From assembly GCA_023336205.1 (NCBI GenBank), contig JALQCR010000002.1, positions 186,001-250,000 of the forward strand: a stretch of DNA of 64,000 nucleotides. The letters are read 5' to 3'. Source of the stretch: Pseudanabaena sp. Salubria-1 (GTDB taxonomy: Bacteria; Cyanobacteriota; Cyanobacteriia; Pseudanabaenales; Pseudanabaenaceae). The notes beneath the pieces were generated by a model. The model had not been told where the DNA came from, did not search any database, and worked only from the letters and a program-made list of their open reading frames with translations. Positions 51,564 to 60,818 of this stretch are shown in pieces (position 1 is the stretch's first letter; each line of letters opens with the position of its first letter). A program made the position numbers and the translations under genes.

Positions 51564-53741
51564 ATGTCCCACGATCGCCGCCAGTTTCTCAAATTCAGCA
51601 GTTCCTTTCTCACCACCCTTGGCATCTCTACATTACCGATATGGCAACAAAGCGATCGCTATGCAAGGGCATTGTCTAGCACCAAGGGTCGAAAACTAGC
51701 GCTTTTGGTGGGGATTAATAAATATCCAATTTCTAGCTATGCGGATCTCAAGGGTTGTACTACCGATGTGGAACTGCAAAAAGCATTACTGGTAAATCGA
51801 TTTGGATTTAATCCTAATGACGTACTGACCCTCACCAATGACACAAACGATAAGCCAACTCGCCAGAATATTTTGACCGCCTTTGAAAAGCATCTGATCA
51901 AACAGGCAAAACCTGACGATGTGGTGGTGTTTCACTTTTCAGGACATGGCGATCGCGTTACCGATCCCGATCCGATCAGAGGAGCGAATGGCGCAACAAT
52001 CGATCTGAATACCTCCTTTGTCACCTATGATCCGCTCGAAAGTTCGGGAATTATGGGGCGATCGCTATTTTTATTACTATCAGCATTGAAGACAGACAAC
52101 GTAACGGCGGTACTAGATAGTTGCTATTCAGGTGGAGGCACTCGCGGTAATGTTCGCATTCGTTCGGTAGAAGAGACTCGTGCAGGCTTAGCAGGTTTTG
52201 ATCCAGCCCCGATCGCTGCGGAATTAGAATTTCAAGACAAATGGATGCGTAAGTTGAATTTAACCAGCGATCGCCTAGCGCAGTTACGCAGTCAAGGTGT
52301 CGCGAAAGGGATTGTGATTGCAGCAGCACAGGCACAACAAAAGGCGATCGATTATTCCTTTGATGATTTTCATGCCGGGCTATTTACCTATCTACTAACC
52401 CAATCCCTATGGCATCAAACCGAAAATAAGACTATCGAAACCGATCGCGCGATCGCGAATCTGATTCCTAGTATTAACGCGATTACCTCTGACCAAGTTC
52501 CTTTTGCAGATTTTCAAAAATCAGGCGATCTCCAAAAGCAACCAATTTATTTCTTACCTCCCGCTTTACCGACAGCCGAAGCGGTGATTACGGCGGTAAA
52601 TGGCGATCAAGTAGAATTTTGGTTGGGAGGAGTAGAACGCGATTGTCTGAAAAAAGGTGTGAGTTTTCAATTTGATGTATGGGATGCGAGTAATAAGATT
52701 GCTGGCAACGTGAAAATGTCATCGCGGCAAGGATTACAAGCTAAGGGGATATTAAATGGAACTGCTCAAGTAGGCGATCGCTTGCGGGAAACATTGCGGA
52801 CTTTGCCTGTGAATTGGCAATTAGCGATCGGACTCGATCCATCCTTGGGTAAGGATCTGGGAATTGCAGAAGCAGCAATTCAGAAAAGTAAGCGGATGGT
52901 GGCAGTGCGCTATCAATCAGCGCAGGTGCTTTATGGAATGGAGGTGCAGTATATTCTCAGTCGGATGACTTCTGCCTATCGCAGTCAATTAGAAAAAATC
53001 ACGAAAATCGGTAAGCAACCTCGCAAAATTCCACCTGTGGATAGTATTGGTTTGTTTACGCCGAGTATTGATGAGATCATTCCTGATTCCTTTGGCAAGG
53101 TAGGTGAGTCGATCAAGGATGTGAGCGATCGCCTAATTCCTAAGTTACAATCTTTGTTAGCAGCAAGGTTAATGAAGTTGACCTTAAATGCGAGGCAGTC
53201 AGATCTTAGTTTTGCGGCGAAGATGCAGATTGAGGGACAGTCGGATGCGCTAGTGGGACAGGCGTTTACGATTCGTGGCAGTGCGGCAGTGGAGTCAAAA
53301 AGCGATCGCGCAATTCCGATTGATTCACTATTTCAGTTTCAGGTAACCAATGTGGGAACTGAGGATTTATATTTAGCGATTATGGTGATTGATGCTTCTG
53401 GTGGTATGAAGGCTTTATATCCTTTTCAAAGTGCGGTGGAGGAAACACTTAAGTTAAAGGCGGGGATATCGAAGTTAATTCCTGATCCTAATATGGATGA
53501 TTTTCAATATCGGGTAACGGAAAAGGGATTTGGTGAAGCCTTAGTAGTAGCAACCAAATCGCCTCTCAGAAATGCGCTTAAGATAGTTTCTGAGCGCTCT
53601 GGTGTGCCAGTATTGGAGAGTGTGGATGCGTTGTTAACGGATCTCACGGATACAAAATCATCACGGACAAAGCAAGCGCAAGGGAAACAGGTGTATACTT
53701 CAGAAATTGCGGCTTTGTCGATAACTTTTCAAGTTGTTTAG
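51564..53741 (+). CDS. Tat-exported orthocaspase (peptidase C14)
   Basis: 725 residues. A Tat-type signal (DRRQFLKF, then a hydrophobic stretch) opens the protein. The caspase p20 domain follows: FHFSGHGD with the catalytic His at 128 and VLDSCYSGGG with Cys at 187. Orthocaspases cleave after Arg or Lys. The C-terminal region (about residues 570-680, FQFQVTNVGTEDLYLAIMVI) resembles DUF4384, a domain found behind caspases. It lies in line with the CHAT genes, 87 bases after gene 5, so both protease types would be exported together. It may process or be processed by the CHAT proteins; this is inference. Confidence 0.9.
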   Translation: MSHDRRQFLKFSSSFLTTLGISTLPIWQQSDRYARALSSTKGRKLALLVGINKYPISSYADLKGCTTDVELQKALLVNRFGFNPNDVLTLTNDTNDKPTRQNILTAFEKHLIKQAKPDDVVVFHFSGHGDRVTDPDPIRGANGATIDLNTSFVTYDPLESSGIMGRSLFLLLSALKTDNVTAVLDSCYSGGGTRGNVRIRSVEETRAGLAGFDPAPIAAELEFQDKWMRKLNLTSDRLAQLRSQGVAKGIVIAAAQAQQKAIDYSFDDFHAGLFTYLLTQSLWHQTENKTIETDRAIANLIPSINAITSDQVPFADFQKSGDLQKQPIYFLPPALPTAEAVITAVNGDQVEFWLGGVERDCLKKGVSFQFDVWDASNKIAGNVKMSSRQGLQAKGILNGTAQVGDRLRETLRTLPVNWQLAIGLDPSLGKDLGIAEAAIQKSKRMVAVRYQSAQVLYGMEVQYILSRMTSAYRSQLEKITKIGKQPRKIPPVDSIGLFTPSIDEIIPDSFGKVGESIKDVSDRLIPKLQSLLAARLMKLTLNARQSDLSFAAKMQIEGQSDALVGQAFTIRGSAAVESKSDRAIPIDSLFQFQVTNVGTEDLYLAIMVIDASGGMKALYPFQSAVEETLKLKAGISKLIPDPNMDDFQYRVTEKGFGEALVVATKSPLRNALKIVSERSGVPVLESVDALLTDLTDTKSSRTKQAQGKQVYTSEIAALSITFQVV

Positions 53742-53814
53742 ATCTGCGAAAAAAGTTTGGTATTCAGGTTGTTACGCCTAAGCAGTTTTTACAAGGAGGT
53801 GGAGAAATTGATAC

Positions 53815-54035
53815 ATGAAAATTAGTGCTAATATCCCCGATGTTTTATATCAACAATTGGAGTCTTTGGCGGAAAAGGAACAAATTTCTATAGATGGATT
53901 AGTGGCGATCTCTTTGTCGTCGAAGATTGCGTTGTGCTCAACTAGGGACTATTTAGAAAAGAAGGCTAAGTGTGTCAATGGGATGCATTTGAGAAGATGT
54001 TAGCAAAAGTGCCTAATGTAGAACCAGATGAATGA
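53815..54035 (+). pseudogene. Small antitoxin-like protein, frameshifted paralogue
   Basis: The first ~52 codons match the intact gene at 42047 with few changes. Near 53970 the intact TTGGGATGC is replaced by a sequence with eight extra bases (GTGTGTCAA for T), which shifts the frame and stops at 54003. The old frame can still be followed (WDAFEKMLAKVPNVEPDE) to a TGA at 54033-54035. The decayed copy shows the ancestral block was duplicated along with CHAT genes. Confidence 0.75.
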
Positions 54036-54097
54036 GATCGCTTGTAAAGCAAGAAAATTATTTTTCCTTTTCCCCCTTTTCCTTACTTGAGGCTTGT

Positions 54098-57000
54098 ATG
54101 CGTTCTTTGCAGAAATCACTAAATCTGACTTACTTTTGCCTTTTGCCTTTTGCCCTTTTCCTTGTCAGTTTGCCTATGCATGTGATGATGGTTGAGGTGG
54201 TGCAGGCACAGGCGGTACAAAGTCGCAAAGCTGAGGCAGATCAAATATTACAGCAAGGAATTCAGCTAGATAAAGTTAGTCGCCATCGTGAGGCAATTCA
54301 ATTGTGGGAACAATCTCTACAAATTTATCGAGAAATTGGTGATCGTAGAGGTGAAGGAAATTCTCTTAATAATCTTGGCATTGCATACGATAGCCAAGAA
54401 CAGTACCAAAAGGCAATTGATTACTACCTACAATCATTAGCAGTCTTTAAGAAAATCAAAGATCGCAAGGTTGAAATGGATTTACTTATCCGTCTCGGCA
54501 CTGCATACGATAGACTTGGACAATACCAGCAAAAAATTGATTACTATCAGCAATCCTTGGTGATCTCTAAGGAAATCGAAGATCGCAAAAGTGAAGGAGA
54601 TTTGCTCAATGATCTTGGCAGTATATACCATAGACTAGGACAGTACCAAAAAGCGATTGATTATTATCAACAATCTTTAGTAATCAAAAAGCAAGTCGGA
54701 GATCTCAAGAATGAAGGATATGTTCTCGATAATCTTGGCATTGCATACAATAGTCTAGGACAGTACCGAAAAGCAATTAATTACTGCCAGCAATCCTTAG
54801 CAATCTTTAAACAAATCGGAGATAGCAAGGGTGAAATGGGTACGCTTATACATCTTGGGAATGCATACTACAAGCTAGGACAGTACCAAAAAGCGATTAA
54901 TTTCTACCAGCAATTCTTAGCAATTACGAAGCAAATCGAAGATCGTGAGAGTGAAGGATATGTTCTCGACAGTCTTGGCAATTCATACAATAGTCTAGGA
55001 CAGTACCAAAAAGCGATTAATTTCTACCAGCAATCCTTAGCAATTCTTAAACAAATCGGAGATCGTAAAGGTGAAATGAGTACGCTTATCCATTTTGGTA
55101 ATGCATACGACGGTCTGGAACAATACCAGAAAATGATTGATTACTACCAGCAATCCTTAGTCATTGCGAAGCAAATTGGAGATCGTCTTAGAGAAGGAAT
55201 TTTGCTCAGAGGTCTGGGAGGTGCATACTACAATAACGGACAGTACCAAAAAGCAATTGATTACTACCAGCAATCCTTGTCTCTGGCAAAGCAAGTTAGT
55301 GATTCCAATGTTGAAATTGCTTCGCTCATCGGTTTGGGACATGCAAACAAATATCTTGCACAGTACCAAAAAGCAATTGATTTCTTCCAGCAATCCTTGT
55401 CTCTGGCAAAGCAAGTTGGTGATCACTATAGTGAAGGAAATTCGCTCATTGGGCTGGGCAATGCATACAATAATATCGGGCAGTCCCAAAAAGCGGTTGA
55501 TTTCTACCAGCAATCCTTCGCAATCTTTAAACTAATTAAAGATCGCACGGGTGAAGGACTTTCACTTATAGGACTGGGCAATGGATATAGTAGTCTCGGA
55601 CAGTATCAGAAAGCGATTGATTATTACCAGCAATCCTTAGCAATTGCGAAGCAAGCCGAGGATCATTATAATGAAGGAATTTCGCTAATGAATCTAGGTC
55701 TCGGATATGATAGGCTCGGACAGTATCAGAAAGCTATTGGTTTCTATCAACAATCTTTAGCAAGTGCAAAGCAAATCGGCTACCAAGATGGTGAAGGAAA
55801 TTCACTTAATAATCTAGGCAGTACATACAGCAGTCTCGGGCAGTATCAGAAAGCGATTGATCTCTATCAGCAATCTTTATCTATCTTCAAACAAATTGGA
55901 GATCGTAGGGGTGAAGGATTGTCGCTTAGTAATCTAGCTGCTACATTTAAAAGTCTAAATCAAACCACATTAGCAATTTTCTTCTACAAACAATCTGTTA
56001 ACTCTTCTGAAGCTATTCGCAAAGATATTCAAGGGCTTCCCAAAGAATTACAAAATTCCTACAAAGAAACTGTTGTAGTAAGATATCGCCAACTTGCCGA
56101 TCTTCTCCTTCAACAAAACCGTGTCCTCGAAGCCCAACGAGTCCTCGACCTTCTCAAAGTCCAAGAACTTGATGAATTTTTGCGTGGCGTGCGTGGCAAC
56201 ACCAACACCCAACGCGGCATCGAAAACCTTCCACCCGAACAGCAAATCAACCAAGGCTATCAAAAACTCATCGACCAAGCCATAGCCATCGGCAAAGAAC
56301 TAACTGAACTGCGTAGCATCAAACCCAAAGAACGCACGATCGCTCAAGACCAACGCATCGCCCAACTCGACACACAGGAAACCGAACTCGTCAAAGAATT
56401 TACCAAATTTATAGACAGCGATGAAGTTAAAACACTACTGAAAAAACTAGAAGCGATCGCCTTCAACCAACAAGACCTGCTAGGTAGACTCAGCGAATTC
56501 AACGCCCTGCAAGACAACCTTCGCAACCTCCAACAAGATGCCGTCCTTCTCTATCCATTAATCCTCGAAAACCGCCTCGAACTAGTCCTCGTCACTCCCT
56601 ACTCCCCGCCGATCCGCCGCACCGTCAACGTCACCAGCAAAGAACTCAACCAAACCATAGTTGACTTCCGCTCCGCCCTCCAAAATCCTCGCACTGATGC
56701 AACCAAACCTGCCCAAAAACTCTATGACTGGCTGATTAAACCTATTGAAAAAGACCTCAATACCGCTAACACCAAAACCATCATCTATGCTCCCGATGGA
56801 CAACTGCGCTACATCCCCCTCGCCGCCCTCCATAACGGCAAACAATGGCTAACCCAACGCTATCGCATTAACAACATCACCGCCGCCAGCCTCACTGACC
56901 TCAACACCAAACCCCAACGCGAGCTATCTGTCCTCGCAGGAGCCTATACCACCTCTGGCAAAAAATATAACTTTGCGATCGGTGACGAGCAGTTCAACTT

Positions 57001-57643
57001 TGCGGGTTTACCATACGCAGAAATGGAAGTAAGTAAACTCGCGGAAACTATTTCTGAAACTACCCAACTCCGCGATGATGGCTTCAGCTTCAAAATCACC
57101 AAACCGAAAATGGATGACTATGCGATCGTGCATTTTGCTACCCATGCCGCATTCCTCAAAGGTCAACCCGAAAAATCATTCATTCTCTTTGGCAATGGCG
57201 ATCGCATTTCCCTCATCGACATCAAAAAAGGCGCATTTGGTTCCCTCACTAATGTAGACCTTTTCGTTCTCAGTGCTTGCGAGACAGGTGTAGGCGGTAA
57301 CTTCGGGACAGGTGCAGAAATCCTCGGTTTCGGCTACTTGATGCAAACCGCAGGCGCAAGAGCCGCCCTCGCATCCCTCTGGAAAGTTAATGACAGTGGT
57401 ACACAAGCCTTGATGAACACCTTCTATGCCACCCTCGCCAATAACGCCATCACCAAAGCTGAAGCCCTTCGTCAAGCCCAAATCGCTCTGATTACAGGAG
57501 ATTATAAAAACGTTGCTGGTAGTAGAGGGGAGATGGTAGCGATCGAGCAACGCATTCGCCAAGGACTTCCCAATGAAGTCGCCAATAACCTCAGTCATCC
57601 CTACTACTGGGCTTCTTTTATCTTGATTGGTAATGGCTTGTAA
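54098..57643 (+). CDS. Exported TPR-CHAT protease-like protein 6, largest
   Basis: 1181 residues from ATG 54098; an upstream in-frame ATG at 54032 lacks a signal peptide in the usual place. The signal peptide MRSLQKSLNLTYFCLLPFAL ends near QAQA. About 15 TPR units (GQYQKAIDYYQQSLAI type) run from ~54240 to ~55950 and are less homogeneous than those of genes 3-5. The CHAT domain has HFATHAAF (about 57.13 kb) and FVLSACETGVGG (about 57.28 kb), and ends LSHPYYWASFILIGNGL. It closes the cluster. Confidence 0.92.
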   Translation: MRSLQKSLNLTYFCLLPFALFLVSLPMHVMMVEVVQAQAVQSRKAEADQILQQGIQLDKVSRHREAIQLWEQSLQIYREIGDRRGEGNSLNNLGIAYDSQEQYQKAIDYYLQSLAVFKKIKDRKVEMDLLIRLGTAYDRLGQYQQKIDYYQQSLVISKEIEDRKSEGDLLNDLGSIYHRLGQYQKAIDYYQQSLVIKKQVGDLKNEGYVLDNLGIAYNSLGQYRKAINYCQQSLAIFKQIGDSKGEMGTLIHLGNAYYKLGQYQKAINFYQQFLAITKQIEDRESEGYVLDSLGNSYNSLGQYQKAINFYQQSLAILKQIGDRKGEMSTLIHFGNAYDGLEQYQKMIDYYQQSLVIAKQIGDRLREGILLRGLGGAYYNNGQYQKAIDYYQQSLSLAKQVSDSNVEIASLIGLGHANKYLAQYQKAIDFFQQSLSLAKQVGDHYSEGNSLIGLGNAYNNIGQSQKAVDFYQQSFAIFKLIKDRTGEGLSLIGLGNGYSSLGQYQKAIDYYQQSLAIAKQAEDHYNEGISLMNLGLGYDRLGQYQKAIGFYQQSLASAKQIGYQDGEGNSLNNLGSTYSSLGQYQKAIDLYQQSLSIFKQIGDRRGEGLSLSNLAATFKSLNQTTLAIFFYKQSVNSSEAIRKDIQGLPKELQNSYKETVVVRYRQLADLLLQQNRVLEAQRVLDLLKVQELDEFLRGVRGNTNTQRGIENLPPEQQINQGYQKLIDQAIAIGKELTELRSIKPKERTIAQDQRIAQLDTQETELVKEFTKFIDSDEVKTLLKKLEAIAFNQQDLLGRLSEFNALQDNLRNLQQDAVLLYPLILENRLELVLVTPYSPPIRRTVNVTSKELNQTIVDFRSALQNPRTDATKPAQKLYDWLIKPIEKDLNTANTKTIIYAPDGQLRYIPLAALHNGKQWLTQRYRINNITAASLTDLNTKPQRELSVLAGAYTTSGKKYNFAIGDEQFNFAGLPYAEMEVSKLAETISETTQLRDDGFSFKITKPKMDDYAIVHFATHAAFLKGQPEKSFILFGNGDRISLIDIKKGAFGSLTNVDLFVLSACETGVGGNFGTGAEILGFGYLMQTAGARAALASLWKVNDSGTQALMNTFYATLANNAITKAEALRQAQIALITGDYKNVAGSRGEMVAIEQRIRQGLPNEVANNLSHPYYWASFILIGNGL

Positions 57644-57665
57644 GTTCAAGTGGCGATCGCTTTGA

Positions 57666-57820
57666 GTAGCAGAAATGACTGCTCACAAAGCTTTAGATCG
57701 GCTGTTACAAAATTTGGAAAACAGCAAAAAATAAATATCAATTAAATTTATCAAAAGACTGTTTTAAAAAGGTGTTTATTAAAAAATGGTAGAGTATCGG
57801 TAATACTCTGTCTATGCAAA
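57666..57820 (+). repeat. Scar of a second Tn3-family element (TnpI 3' end plus core site)
   Basis: The sequence AEMTAHKALDRLLQNLENSK followed by a stop matches the end of the TnpI-like recombinase at 26458-27366 (AEITAHKALNQLLQNSENSQ). The spacing to a dyad AGAGTAT-N5-ATACTCT (57791-57809) and the nearby motif GGTGTTTATT are also kept. Homology ends near GCAAA at 57820, where IS1 sits. No terminal repeat or tnpA is present. Confidence 0.8.
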
Positions 57821-57826
57821 ATGTAG

Positions 57827-58644
57827 GGTAGTCCTAAAAAGGAAAGGACGCACACGGAGGTAAAGAATCGTTGTAATGATGAATAAAATTCCAAATGGCT
57901 CCAATGTGATTTTCCAATTTCTTAGAAAAAGATAAGGTCTTTCTAACTAGTCTTGATACTCGTTGACGTAACGTACAGTTGAATCTCTCAATATAGTTGG
58001 TCTTTCCCGTTTCTTTCCCGACAGCCCTATGACGTTTGCTGGGCAGGACAACTGGATAAGACGAATAGAAGTCAGTATAAATAACCGCACATTGGCGATA
58101 GACGCTAGGCAACGATTCCCATAACTTCTGAGCTGATTCACCAGTGCGATCGCCTATATAACAACCGACAATTTCACGAGTCTCGGCATCAATGGCAAGC
58201 CATACCCACTGTTTATTGCCTTTGTCGTCCACAAAAGACCACAATTCATCCATCTGTATGGTCAAACGGCGTTTTGGTTTTGGTTCTACCTCCACCTGCT
58301 GAGGAACGTTTTCATATTTATGATTGACGTAACTTTGCAACCATCTCTCTGAGACCTTGAGGACTCTGGCAATTCCAGCTAGTGGGATTTTTTCTAGTAG
58401 TAGTTTCTCAAGAAGGTCATAAGTGTCTTGGGTACGCTCTGAAACTCTCTGCCACTGTGGATTTTCTACAAATTGACGACCACAGTCCCGACATTTATAA
58501 TTTTGTTTTCCATGTCGTGTACTGCCGTTTTTTACAACGGATACGGACTGGCAGGATGGACAGGATGGCCTTGCTTCTGACATTACTTTACTTTGTATCA
58601 ACTATCTGGATATTTTCCTACATCCTTTCCTTTTTAGGACTACC
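57827..58644 (-). mobile_element. IS1-family element (copy 2), 8-bp target duplication
   Basis: 818 bp with the same ends as copy 1 and the target duplication AAATGTAG at 57819-57826 and 58645-58652. It inserted at the edge of the Tn3 scar. The transposase is intact. Confidence 0.93.
57834..58601 (-). CDS. IS1-family transposase (copy 2)
   Basis: 255 residues, identical in sequence to the copy at 31713-32480, with the same zinc finger, HTH and DDE core. With copy 1 in the same orientation about 26 kb away, homologous recombination between the two would delete the whole CHAT/caspase cluster. Confidence 0.93.
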   Translation of the reverse strand: MIQSKVMSEARPSCPSCQSVSVVKNGSTRHGKQNYKCRDCGRQFVENPQWQRVSERTQDTYDLLEKLLLEKIPLAGIARVLKVSERWLQSYVNHKYENVPQQVEVEPKPKRRLTIQMDELWSFVDDKGNKQWVWLAIDAETREIVGCYIGDRTGESAQKLWESLPSVYRQCAVIYTDFYSSYPVVLPSKRHRAVGKETGKTNYIERFNCTLRQRVSRLVRKTLSFSKKLENHIGAIWNFIHHYNDSLPPCASFPF

Positions 58645-58653
58645 AAATGTAGG

Positions 58654-58799
58654 GGGTGCGACCTTCATATGATGCCTTCTCAAATTAGCAAAATCCTTGC
58701 CTAGTATAGCTTTTACTAAATTCATGCAAAAATTATTTTCTTAATTAGGAAAGCCAGAATCCTTACACAGTAACGGGTTATCAAGTAGAGGTCGCACCC
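58654..58799. mobile_element. MITE-like element with 11-bp inverted ends
   Basis: GGGTGCGACCT at 58654-58664 and its inverse AGGTCGCACCC at 58789-58799 bound 146 AT-rich bases without a gene. I see no clear target duplication. It may be a non-autonomous element of an IS not in this window. Confidence 0.4.
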
Positions 58800-58878
58800 G
58801 AATTAGTACAGCTAGTTCTTGAGTGAAAAAGGAGTAGATTCTGTAGTTATCATATGTACAATCGCTTAGATGACTGGC

Positions 58879-59142
58879 TCATACTTTGATTGCAAATGGT
58901 GTTGAATATAAGCGATTGACTTCATAGCTGATATAGGTTTGACCATTTTTCCAAGTTAGTTTATTGATTATGATGTCGGCATGGGCAAGCCAGTTTTCAT
59001 CAACTAGAGCAATAGGAACATCAATGGGAATTAAACGATAATTTTGTTTTTGAGCTTGATGTTTTGCACCTTTGATAAGTTGTTGGGGATATTGTGATGG
59101 CGGAAGTTTGAGAATACTATTGATTTCGCAGGGCATACCCAT
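58879..59142 (-). CDS. DUF2584 family protein
   Basis: 87 residues from ATG 59142 (MGMPCEINSILKL), the usual family start; an ATG 12 codons upstream would add residues not typical of the family. LIPIDVPIALVDENWLAHAD and ITYISYEV-type strands complete the match to DUF2584, a small protein common in cyanobacteria whose function is unknown. Not linked to the mobile genes. Confidence 0.85.
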   Translation of the reverse strand: MGMPCEINSILKLPPSQYPQQLIKGAKHQAQKQNYRLIPIDVPIALVDENWLAHADIIINKLTWKNGQTYISYEVNRLYSTPFAIKV

Positions 59143-59219
59143 TATTGTGTCCCAATTTTTGTAACATGTACCCAACATACATTGCTTAGGGCTGTATGCA
59201 AAGTTAAGCTGTGGCTTTT

Positions 59220-59281
59220 AAATCTTTTAAGCTCAAATCTCTTTGAGCAACTGCTTAGAAAGAATTGAGCTTAAAAGATTT
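59220..59281. terminator. 17-bp hairpin overlapping the stop of the FAD oxidoreductase gene
   Basis: AAATCTTTTAAGCTCAA at 59220-59236 and its exact inverse at 59265-59281, around a loop with a smaller CTTTGAGC dyad. The right arm contains the stop codon of the minus-strand oxidoreductase gene, and the left arm supplies T residues after the stem, so it is a likely intrinsic terminator. Confidence 0.6.
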
Positions 59282-60818
59282 CGTTCAACATATTTTGCTG
59301 CTGCTTCAGCGAAGCCAAAGAATTAGCCAGAATCTCGCCACTGGCGGCAACCGCAGGCAAGCCGATACCAGGGAAAGTGGAATCACCACAACAATACAAA
59401 TTTGATAAGGGAGTATTAGCATTTGGAAATATCCCCTGTCCTGCGGCGATCGCTGGTCCATAACTGCCGCGATCTCTTCTCAGGAACCTTGCATGGGTTA
59501 GGGGTGTTCCAATCAAAGTAACTTCGCAACGAGTTCTTATATCAGGAATATAACGCTCTATCCCTTGCCATAGAATTTCAGCCCGTTCTTGTTTTAATTG
59601 TTCATAAGCCTCAGATTTACGATCTAAGCCTGACCATAACTCAAAGGGTTCCGTTGCAGGTGTATAGGCATGAATTGTATGCTTGCCTGTGGGCGAGAGG
59701 GATGGGTCTAAAACCGAAGGCATGGATACGGCAACGACATTTTGTGGCGCTGCCACTCCGATTTCCCAATCGTTTACAACTAGCCAGTGACAGGGTAAAT
59801 CTTTGGGTAAATCCGATGCTTCTATGCCTAGATGTAAATGCATAAAGCTAGGACAAGCGGGGATGTCTTGCCGCTCTTTATGTAATTGGTGCAGTTTTTT
59901 AGGCGATCGCTCTGATAGTGGTAATAATTTCAAGGTATCCCAAATCGATGCTCCTGAGACTACGGCTCGCGCTTGGATTGTTTCACCGTTGGTTAACCTC
60001 ACTCCAATCGCTTTTTCTCCATCGAGGATAATTTCCTGTACATGAGTATTGAGCCGTAATTCTCCTCCATGCTTTTGCAATCCCCTCAGCAATGCATCGA
60101 CGACAGTTCCGACTCCGCCTTTGGGGTAGTCAAGTTGGACATTAGGGCGATACCAATCGGCAAACATAAAGGCAATTTCGGCGGTGAGCGTACCATTGGC
60201 GGGTAATCCTGACAGCATGAAGCAAAGTAAGTTCATCCAGTTCAAGATAAATGGGTCGGTTACTTCTGCTTCTAGGATTTTGGAAAAGGGCTGGGTCAGC
60301 ATTGGGAGTTGTGGTAAATCTCTCAGCATTTTCCAGAGATATTTACCTGCTGATAGAGCTACCTGCCAGTCATTGCGTAGAGCGATCGGCGGTAAAGCGG
60401 TGGCGGCTCTCCCCAGTGGCAACATGACTTTTTGTAATCTTTGCCATTCTTGAACTGCCTGTTTGCTTCTCAGTTTGGTCAAGATTTCGCTAAACGAATC
60501 GTTACCAACGGCGGCAAAAAATTGACCTTCGGGCATGGCACAGCCCCAGCCATCGTAGGTTAACCATTCAATTTTTTCTTCTAAAGCATCAAGTACATGG
60601 GCTAGAGGATTTGTTGATGGTCGTATAGACATTCCTGAAAACAGCGATGGCCCTGAGTCGAAGTTATAACCTTGACGACTAAAGCTATGGGCGGCTCCTC
60701 CTGCAATGCTATGGCTTTCACAAATAAGGACTTTGTGTCCATATTTCGCTAGCAGCCCTGCACAGCATAGCCCACCAATGCCGCTGCCTATTACTACTAT
60801 GTCTGTTTCTTGATTCAT
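59271..60818 (-). CDS. CrtISO/phytoene-desaturase-type FAD oxidoreductase
   Basis: 515 residues. The N-terminal dinucleotide-binding motif VVIGSGIGGLCCAGLLAKYG and ESHSIAGGAAHSFSRQGYNF are those of the carotenoid isomerase/desaturase superfamily. The C-terminal LYCCGDSTFPGIGLPAVAAS is the second FAD contact. Length and the PSLFSGMS region favour the CrtISO/RetSat-like group over CrtI. The substrate is probably a carotenoid or a related polyene, but this could be a paralogue of the main CrtH. Intact and monocistronic, ending in a hairpin. Confidence 0.85.
   Translation of the reverse strand: MNQETDIVVIGSGIGGLCCAGLLAKYGHKVLICESHSIAGGAAHSFSRQGYNFDSGPSLFSGMSIRPSTNPLAHVLDALEEKIEWLTYDGWGCAMPEGQFFAAVGNDSFSEILTKLRSKQAVQEWQRLQKVMLPLGRAATALPPIALRNDWQVALSAGKYLWKMLRDLPQLPMLTQPFSKILEAEVTDPFILNWMNLLCFMLSGLPANGTLTAEIAFMFADWYRPNVQLDYPKGGVGTVVDALLRGLQKHGGELRLNTHVQEIILDGEKAIGVRLTNGETIQARAVVSGASIWDTLKLLPLSERSPKKLHQLHKERQDIPACPSFMHLHLGIEASDLPKDLPCHWLVVNDWEIGVAAPQNVVAVSMPSVLDPSLSPTGKHTIHAYTPATEPFELWSGLDRKSEAYEQLKQERAEILWQGIERYIPDIRTRCEVTLIGTPLTHARFLRRDRGSYGPAIAAGQGIFPNANTPLSNLYCCGDSTFPGIGLPAVAASGEILANSLASLKQQQNMLNEIF

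Noticed and set aside
31518..57643. A Craspase-like or CHAT-gasdermin defence system
   Set aside because: No gRAMP/Cas7-11, CRISPR array or gasdermin-like gene is visible, and these CHAT proteins carry export signals, unlike the cytoplasmic Csx29 type.
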